Shown here one piece after another: positions 57,611 through 64,000 of a stretch of DNA of 64,000 bases. Position 1 is the stretch's first letter. The number at the start of each line of letters is the position of its first letter. The notes under the pieces were generated by a model. It did not search any database. It was not told the DNA's origin and worked only from the letters and a program-made list of their open reading frames with translations. Source of the DNA: Paramecium octaurelia (Eukaryota; Ciliophora; Oligohymenophorea; Peniculida; Parameciidae); assembly GCA_905182995.1 (NCBI GenBank), contig CAJJDP010000125.1:62001-126000 (forward strand), written 5' to 3'. A program made the translations under genes and the position numbers.

Positions 57611-58687
57611 TCAATTTTTAAGTTTTAGAGCTAACTTAGCCGATCTCGGTGTATTAGTAGTTGTTGGCTCTTTGGTTATTCGAGATGAAGAAGTGCTCTC
57701 ATCTGGTCCATTGTTACCCAATCGATTCTATGGCTTCCTTTGTAAAAGCTAAGTAAAGACATCTTATTATACCTTATTTGTAAAATCAGCTGCCTCCAAA
57801 CTCCATCCAAGGGGAATTTCTTGTCTCTTAATGACTACTTGTTTGGCAAGCATTTGTTCTCTTATTTCCTATCTGCTCCTTCCCAAATATGGTCTCCTGC
57901 CTAACATGCATTCATATATGATCACTCCAAGTGCAAAGTAATCTACTGCTACTCAGTGATTATGTCCTATTATTAGCAAATTTTGAGTTACTACACATAA
58001 CCTCTGGAGCCATATACCCAGGAGTTCCACTAGTATCCTGAGAATTCTCGGGTTTCCATATTCTGGCTATTCCCAAATCAGTCAATCTCAGATATCCTAG
58101 TCCGATTAAAAAAATGAAACGTACCATTACTGTCAAATACTAAATTCTCTGGCTTAAGATCTCTATGCAATACTCCTTATTGGTGCAGGTGCTACTACGA
58201 TACACCCGCTGAAAAACTCTTGCTTTATGTATATATCCATATACTTGTTTGTTCTTCATCAAATTTCCAGTGTCTTCCTATGTGATATATCAGATCTCCT
58301 CCAGAAAGCAAATCCATTACCAAATATAGATTTTCCCTGTCTTAAAAAGAATATTGCATGTTGATCAGAAACTTAATTCCATTTCATTATTTTACTTGTG
58401 TTTCAGCCCACTCAATAACGTCTTTTCATTCATTACAGACTACAATGACTTCTTTTAAATGATTCTATATTTTAATCGCTTTTTCTTTGGTTTAGACATC
58501 ACTTTAAGAGTATAAAATTACTTATTTTTCTTTTATCTAACTTTCCACACCTTACCAAATCCACCTCTTCCAATTACATCAATAAATTGAAAATTCTAAA
58601 CTAAAACCACTAAAATTTCAACCCTACTCTCATACCATTATTCTCCATAAGATCTTCCCATTTTTCATTAATATTACAATTATCCAT
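57611..58687 (-). pseudogene. AGC-like protein kinase with an in-frame TGA and a one-base gap
   Basis: Kinase motifs are well preserved: FQFIDVIGRGGFGKVWK, TLKVMSKPKKK, RENLYLVMDLLSGGDLIYHI, GVLHRDLKPENLVFD, RLTDLGIARIW (DLG in place of DFG), TSGTPGYMAPEVM, AVDYFALGVIIYECM. Two problems: after LSGLKH (about 58415) a base is missing before FLINMQYSF, even with the 24-nt intron there, and in the activation region an in-frame TGA follows RHNH, where relatives have glycine before AVDYFALG. Introns of 26 and 28 nt elsewhere resolve normally. It may be a recently inactivated gene, or carry two sequencing errors. Stop at 57611-57613. Confidence 0.68.
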
Positions 58688-58803
58688 GCCTTTTATTTTA
58701 TTATTGAGAATATGATTTCTTTCTACCCTCATTTCCTATGATCGGCAAAAAAATTACAATAAAGAATTCTTAAACCGAGAACATTCAAATTAGTCTTAAG
58801 ATG

Positions 58804-59175
58804 TCACAAATTCAGCATTTTAGATTCTGATGTGAATAATGGGCAATTCTTAGCTTCAGTATGCCATATGATGAAGGTTTGAATCAATTAGCTCTAAAAT
58901 ATGTATTAAGGATTCTTTTAAAAACTGAAAAACCTAAATGAATCTGCATTTCAAAACCATTCTGCATAAAATAATTGGTATTTTATCTTGACAACATTAA
59001 TAGACAACAGACTTGGCTCTTATGTTTTAAATTAATTAGGGTAAAAAATGAAGAGTTAACTAGTTATGCAGATATTAACCTGAATTTAAATAGAAAACAA
59101 GAGGCATAGTGTTAGACTTGGAAGAGAGGCATTAATTTCATTATTTTTCACCTTTGCAATATCAAACTTAGACAT
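58804..59175 (-). CDS. 116-aa hypothetical protein
   Basis: Starts MSKFDIAKVKNNEINASLP. A 24-nt intron joins QLFYAEW to FSFQKNPQYIF. The sequence is ordered, with hydrophobic strands (LTLCLLFSIQIQVNICI, PSLLSINVVKIKYQLF) and no low complexity. I do not recognise the family. Strong frame consistency on the minus strand supports a real gene. Confidence 0.62.
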
Positions 59176-59238
59176 ATACTATTATATATGATGCTGTAAT
59201 TTTAAATTGATTATATTTCCCAAATAAATTGATTCTCA

Positions 59239-60316
59239 TCATCCATCAATTATATCAACTACTCCGCATATGTCAATAAAGGGTTAAAGCTCTTTACTTA
59301 AATCAATAGTCATGGTCTACATAATTTACAAAATTACCAAAACTTCTTCCTTGTTCACTATCCAGGTAAGCTATTTTTAATTGGCTCTGATCCTCAATGT
59401 CACGACGTCGGGTGGAGAAATCTTAAACTTCTGGGATTTGTTATTAACTTATTCATCTGAATGAGAATAACTCATGCTGGCACTCGTAATTAAATAAAAT
59501 CTATTTAGGAAAGTAACCTTACTCATGACCTGTTTTTTGCAATTTGTTTGAATAATTTTATTCTATAGTTCTATCCTTATAGCACAATCCCAAAGCAATG
59601 CTAAATCCACTATTATACTTGAAAGAGAAAATCGAATCTCTATCCTTTGGAATCACAAAATCACAAATGAAAAACCCAATTCCACTTGCTTACTTTCCAC
59701 CTTTTTCTATTTTAATATTTGGAGATATTTTGTTTTTATCTGAAAATGTTAAATTTAATTATGTTGGTGCAACATTTTGAGGTTATCCTTATTTTAATTA
59801 TTAACTTGATTAATTTTATTAAAGTGCTTGGGTCTAAATGATTTATTATTATTGCTAACCTCCTCCTTATTAGCCTGACATAGGTTTCAAAACTAGTAAT
59901 AGAGTACTTAAGTCATTTTTAACTTTATTTATTGCTGAGCTCAATTGTGCTTCTGAGGATTTCAGTGACAACAAACCTTTTGTGTATTATTCTAATTAAG
60001 TTAAGGACATGGCTGAGATGTCTTAATTTTTTAAATAGTTCGCTTAACTTAAAACCTCGTTTAATTTATTTGATGTTTACAGAACTGTATCTTAAAAAGT
60101 TGTAAATTCTTGATAAGGTTTGAGACAATTAGCAATCCATTGTGGATAATTTTGGAAATAAACTAACTCTCCTTCATGTCCTTTATGAAATTCGACTTTA
60201 CAGGCAACACAAAACGCTTTGTTTGATTAACATTATGAATTTGAACACACTCCAGTTATAGGGCTTTAATCGTGGCCATCCCTAGAACATTGTAAATTTG
60301 GATTCCTACTCATCAT
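59239..60316 (-). CDS. B-box zinc finger plus SPRY-like protein
   Basis: About 350 residues. N-terminal B-box-type zinc module: QCSRDGHDQSP, CSNSQCQSNKAFCVACKVEF, HKGHEGELVYF, with the expected Cys/His spacing. A coiled coil of about 90 residues (KLNEVLSQANYLKN, SSAINKVKNDLSTLLLVL) and a Gln-rich linker follow, then a C-terminal SPRY-like domain (GGKQASGIGFFICDFVIPKD, YNSGFSIALGLCYKDR, KQLTWIVNKEEVLVI, FIDICGVVDIID). One 22-nt intron. The layout is TRIM-like without a RING. It may recruit partners by the SPRY. Compare the RING/SPRY gene at 17641. Confidence 0.82.
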
Positions 60317-60745
60317 CTCTTAATCTATTTTCTATTATAATAATTAAATATTAATTAAATATTTTTAATTTTTTATTTAAAAATCGTGATTTTTTGATTT
60401 TCAATTTATAAATATACTTTTTCTTACTACACTAATATTGGTTCAGATATTGAAGGATACTCTTGTAATCAGTAAGAATAATATGAATCACACAATAATT
60501 TGTCTTGAAGTGATATAAAATCCCTCAACATTTTGTTTATATTACTGCTTTTATTCAACTTACTAGACACGCTATATTAAGATTTATCAACAAAGGGTTG
60601 TAGATATGTTATAGATTTAAGAAAAGCCGAAATCAAAATAGAATTGGAATAGTTATATCAATACGGAATATTATAAAATTAATAGAAATTATTTAATTTT
60701 AAATGATAGAACAGTATAATAAAATCATAAATAAATTAAATAAAT
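60317..60745. other. AT-rich divergent intergenic region
   Basis: About 430 bp between divergent starts; runs of T and A, no frame with coding character, no RNA gene seen. Confidence 0.5.
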
Positions 60746-63471
60746 ATGTAATTGCTCTCCATTAAGAACATATTTGAGTATTAGGATAGGAAATTGGATG
60801 GAGTCAAGGAGAATCTATTCAAAAATATTAGTAAAAATTCAATACAAGTTTTAGACTAACTTTAAGGATTGGGAGTGCCTGATATCTGCATTATCACAAA
60901 ACAACAGCCAATCAATTTCATAAAATCATCCTATGAGACGTCCTCTTCCTTCCACTTCGTCTAAGGCCTGTGCCCACAATCGTAGGGAGATGTTTTTGAT
61001 TATTTAGAAAGCATTGTGCAAAATTAGGAAAAAGAGAGATAAAACGTCTTCTTCTCTAAAGTTTAAAGCATTGCTAAAGTAAATGGAGCATATATTAAGG
61101 TAACATACCTTTGCTATGACATATTCTCAAGAGCTTTCCTAGTTTGTGAAGCCTTGTTTGAAGGCCAGAAAAATAAAAGCGTATTTTTAGTACAAGAAAA
61201 CTAGAGAATGATCTTGCCCACATCGTAGCATTGGAAAGGGGTGTACATAAGCAATGTATTGCGAGCAATAGATGAAGATTTTAAGCTTGTGGGAGTGGGG
61301 CGATTTTTTAACAATCTATGCTTAAAAAATAACACTAAATTGTGCAAAATGATTGAATCAATGCTTGAATTAATCACAATAAACGCAAACTAATTTTAGG
61401 ACTTTGAAAAAATAAGGTCCAATCAATGTTTTTGTGATATAAATGATGTCTTATACTATTTATGTTGGCCTTTGGATATTTTGGTATCACATTTAGTAAA
61501 ATCTCATCAATTATTCATCTTGGTTAAAGAGTTAGACAAAATATAAAACAATGTTATTTTTCATCTGATTAAAAGCATTATATTCTATAAAATGAAGTAA
61601 AGTTAAAAGTAAATTAGATAATACCAAAAGTCCTTATCATGTTTAGGTAATATCACTCAAAAAGTATAGTAATTTAATTTGGTAAAATACTTATTGGGCA
61701 AAGTCTTGATCAAATTGGGCAAATATTAGCAGGCATTTTAAATCCTACAAGATACTCTGACAAACTCATATGAAGATAAAATAGTTTGGATTGCCCTTGT
61801 AAAAGTCAAACTTATCATAGGCTTCCATATTTAGAAAATAGAATAAATATCAGGTTTGTCTGAGTCTATTAAACAAAGCAGCAGGTATAAAAGGAATGAA
61901 GATGAGAAAATAAATATGGTTTGAGATTCATTTCACAAACTATAGAGTGATGACTCAAGATCATTCAATAAGTAATCTAAATGATTTAGATAATATCTAT
62001 ACACAAATCAATCCCTTTGAAGTTGATTAAGTTGAGAGCTTCTCCTAATTGAGTAATCACCCAGTACTTTAATAATTTTTAATGAGATCAAGGGGTTTAG
62101 ATAAAAAGTAATTAAAAGTATTAATATATTTATCAATAGTTGTGGTATAACTATGTTTAAAAATGTGTGAACAATTGGAATTATAAAATTGAGAAGCAGG
62201 TTTAAGATTTCATCTCATAAAATCAGCTTCTTGAAAGTAAAAATGAGCTTACTACATTTTAAAAAGAAATAATTAAACTGTCAATTTAAGTTGGGCATAA
62301 GTAATTATAAAAATATTTAAAATTATATTTCTTTCAAACCCCTCATAATTCTTGCTCGTCATTTGTTACTAATAATGATAATGAGAATTTCAAAATAAGC
62401 TTAAAAAATACAAATGTAAAAAGAAATTTCTAAGATTTTGCAAAGGTATTATTAATAATTTCATACTAGAAATAAATTATTGATGGTTCTTTGTCTTTAA
62501 ACTATATTGATTCAGACGATGATGATCAACCTGAATTCTTATAATCCAACCTAAACAAATCATTTAATTTTTCACATCCTATTTCACTAACCAATATACC
62601 AACCTAAAATTAAAAAAATAATCCTAAAAAGCCTCAGTTTTAAAAACAAGCTTCCTCCAAATTTAGCAAGCAAACTTATTGGGTTATACCAGAAAATATG
62701 TTTGAAAGTGTTGAGTCTTAAAGGGATATTTCTTGTTAATTTAAGGGGGTTGTTAATCGTCCTATTTAAAATTTAAATGAAAAAAAATTTATTTAAGCGC
62801 CGATAGTATAAATTTATGGGTTGATTCATCATCTCAGTGAAAATCTTCCTTTATTAAAATAAACTGAGATTGGAGATTCAATGAAAAGAAAAAAAGATTA
62901 GTTAAATCCTTACCTCAAAGAATTTATTGATTATATTTCTTAGACATTTAGCATACTAGATAATCTATTTTACAATAATAGTAAAGTAGTAAATACTAGC
63001 TAAGGTTCTTAGAAGTAATAATTTCATAGTCCTGAAAAATAAGCATCAAAGGCGAAATTAAAATAAATATTTTCATCCTCATTAAAGGAATCTTTGAAGG
63101 ATAAACATTATGAAGAGAAACAAATAGAGCTCAAGGAGTTTTATACTATTTTTGGACTTGCACTTAATGATCAGGATGAGCTTCAAACTTATAATTAGTT
63201 TCTGAAACAAGAATCAATCTTTTTATTTAATTGTAGCATAATTGCCAAAAGACTTAAATAATACAATCTAGCATAGAAACTCTTATAGAAAATAAACGAT
63301 AGGGTTATTTCGATTCAAGTTTCTTATTCACTTTTAAACTTATATAAGGATGAAGCTACTTAAATAATTTAATTGTATTAATTTATAAATACGAAATAGA
63401 ATTTAAAGTATCATGATGGATTTCTTAGAGTGCGGGATCTCTAAAATAGTATCAATCCCTCTTTGGATTGA
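60746..63471 (+). CDS. large TPR-like protein, possibly ChAPs (exomer) family
   Basis: About 880 residues. Starts MQLLSIKNIFEYQDRKLDG. The N-terminal domain contains LGVPDICIITKQQPINFIKS and QGDVFDYLESIV, then KVTYLCYDIFSRAFLVCEAL and HWKGVYISNVLRAIDEDF, resembling the N-terminal region of Chs5-Arf1-binding proteins (ChAPs). Tetratricopeptide-like helices follow (LVKYLLGKVLIKLGKYQQAF, QILQDTLTNSYEDKIVWIAL, KQIWFEIHFTNYRV). A disordered Ser/Asn/Gln-rich stretch precedes a second helical repeat region near the C-terminus (FLFNCSIIAKRLKQYNLAQK). Introns of 22, 22 and 24 nt resolve. ChAPs act in cargo export from the trans-Golgi; this identification is tentative, TPR character is more certain. 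Confidence 0.65.
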
Positions 63472-63704
63472 GATTTATCTGGTTAGATTAATAAAATTAA
63501 AAGGATGTAATTATGTTTTAGGATCGCTATCTGCTCTAGAAGATTATGATACTTTTTAATTAATGAAAAAAATAGTCTTGCAAACTGAAAACTTACTTTG
63601 AAAATTTTTACTTGATATATTATCATCTACTTAATTTAATTATAATTAATAATTTTTTATGTTATGATGAGAAATATGCAAATTGTGTTATTAATAATTT
63701 ATAA

Positions 63705-64000
63705 TCAAACCATTGTTTAATGAACAGAATTTCTGGCCTAAAAACTAGACTTGTTGAAGTTTAATTGAGTATATTCTTAAATTTCACTTTTTTTTAATTT
63801 GGAACTTTTTCTTACTACTTGAGATTATTGTATTTGAGAATCCTTTTTCAATACTTTGAAATTGGGTATTGCACTAATACGTGGAGATTCTTGATCTACT
63901 TGTAATTCCTCAGGATTCTTTTCAATTTCTTTGATTTCTTACTAAAGGAGATCTGTTTCCTCTGGAGTGAGTTTATAAAACTAGAGAATTTTAAAGTCTA
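63705..64000 (-). CDS. C-terminal part of an unknown protein (partial)
   Basis: An open frame runs off the right edge; TGA at 63705-63707. It reads DFKILQFYKLTPEETDLLQQ, then Glu/Lys-rich sequence and a basic tail (VVRKSSKLKKSEIQEY). FYKLTPEETDLLQQEIKEIE is helical. No family can be named from about 97 residues. Confidence 0.6.

Overview
This 64 kb window is nuclear DNA of a ciliate, almost certainly a Paramecium macronuclear chromosome. It is very AT-rich. Long reading frames appear only if TAA and TAG are read as glutamine and TGA is the sole stop. Those frames are broken by tiny GT...AG introns, mostly 20-32 nt. Genes lie on both strands with very short spacers: convergent stops are 17 nt and even 1 nt apart, and two same-strand genes share an ATGA stop/start. 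All genes below were reconstructed by hand with this code and these introns; each span runs from start codon to stop codon, introns included.

Layout. 0-7.6 kb: partial RBBP4/Msi1-like WD40 gene, transaldolase, several glutamine-rich coiled-coil proteins, a CAMK-type kinase. 7.8-18.7 kb: mitochondrial EF-Tu with an unusual Ala/Lys/Pro tail, ATP synthase gamma, DHHC palmitoyltransferase, a second complete RBBP4/Msi1 gene, kinesin-2, PP2C phosphatase, a RING/SPRY protein. 18.4-21.1 kb: a 1,356-bp segment present twice around a single N, an assembly artefact. 20-26.6 kb: three coiled-coil or basic proteins and an SPRY-like protein. 26.7-32.8 kb: sortilin/VPS10 receptor, a decayed phosphoglycerate kinase, a LAMTOR5-like Ragulator subunit, a SHIPPO-repeat protein, an F-box-like protein. 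33-46.4 kb: coiled coils, an AGC kinase, an unknown 565-aa protein, a tubulin-tyrosine-ligase-like enzyme, a SAPS-type PP6 regulatory subunit, and a second unmerged overlap of 1,335 bp around an N. 46.5-64 kb: coiled coil, beta-propeller protein, GPI mannosyltransferase, Sec14/RhoGAP protein, a kinesin-like protein without a P-loop, a small membrane protein, a damaged AGC-like kinase, a B-box/SPRY protein, a large TPR/ChAPs-like protein and a partial gene at the edge.

The genes do not form an operon or one pathway. Several suit cilium biology (kinesin-2, SHIPPO repeats, TTLL, many coiled coils), secretory trafficking (sortilin, SNARE-like tail-anchored protein, GPI enzyme, possible exomer-like protein) and signalling (four kinases, PP2C, PP6 regulator, RhoGAP). 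The most unusual items are the two unmerged assembly overlaps, the PGK relic, the P-loop-less kinesin relative, the EF-Tu tail, introns that seem to need a distal GAG acceptor, and two genes needing the same one-base correction at an identical ATAAAAAAAC run. No exotic defence system, CRISPR array, transposon or RNA gene was recognised.
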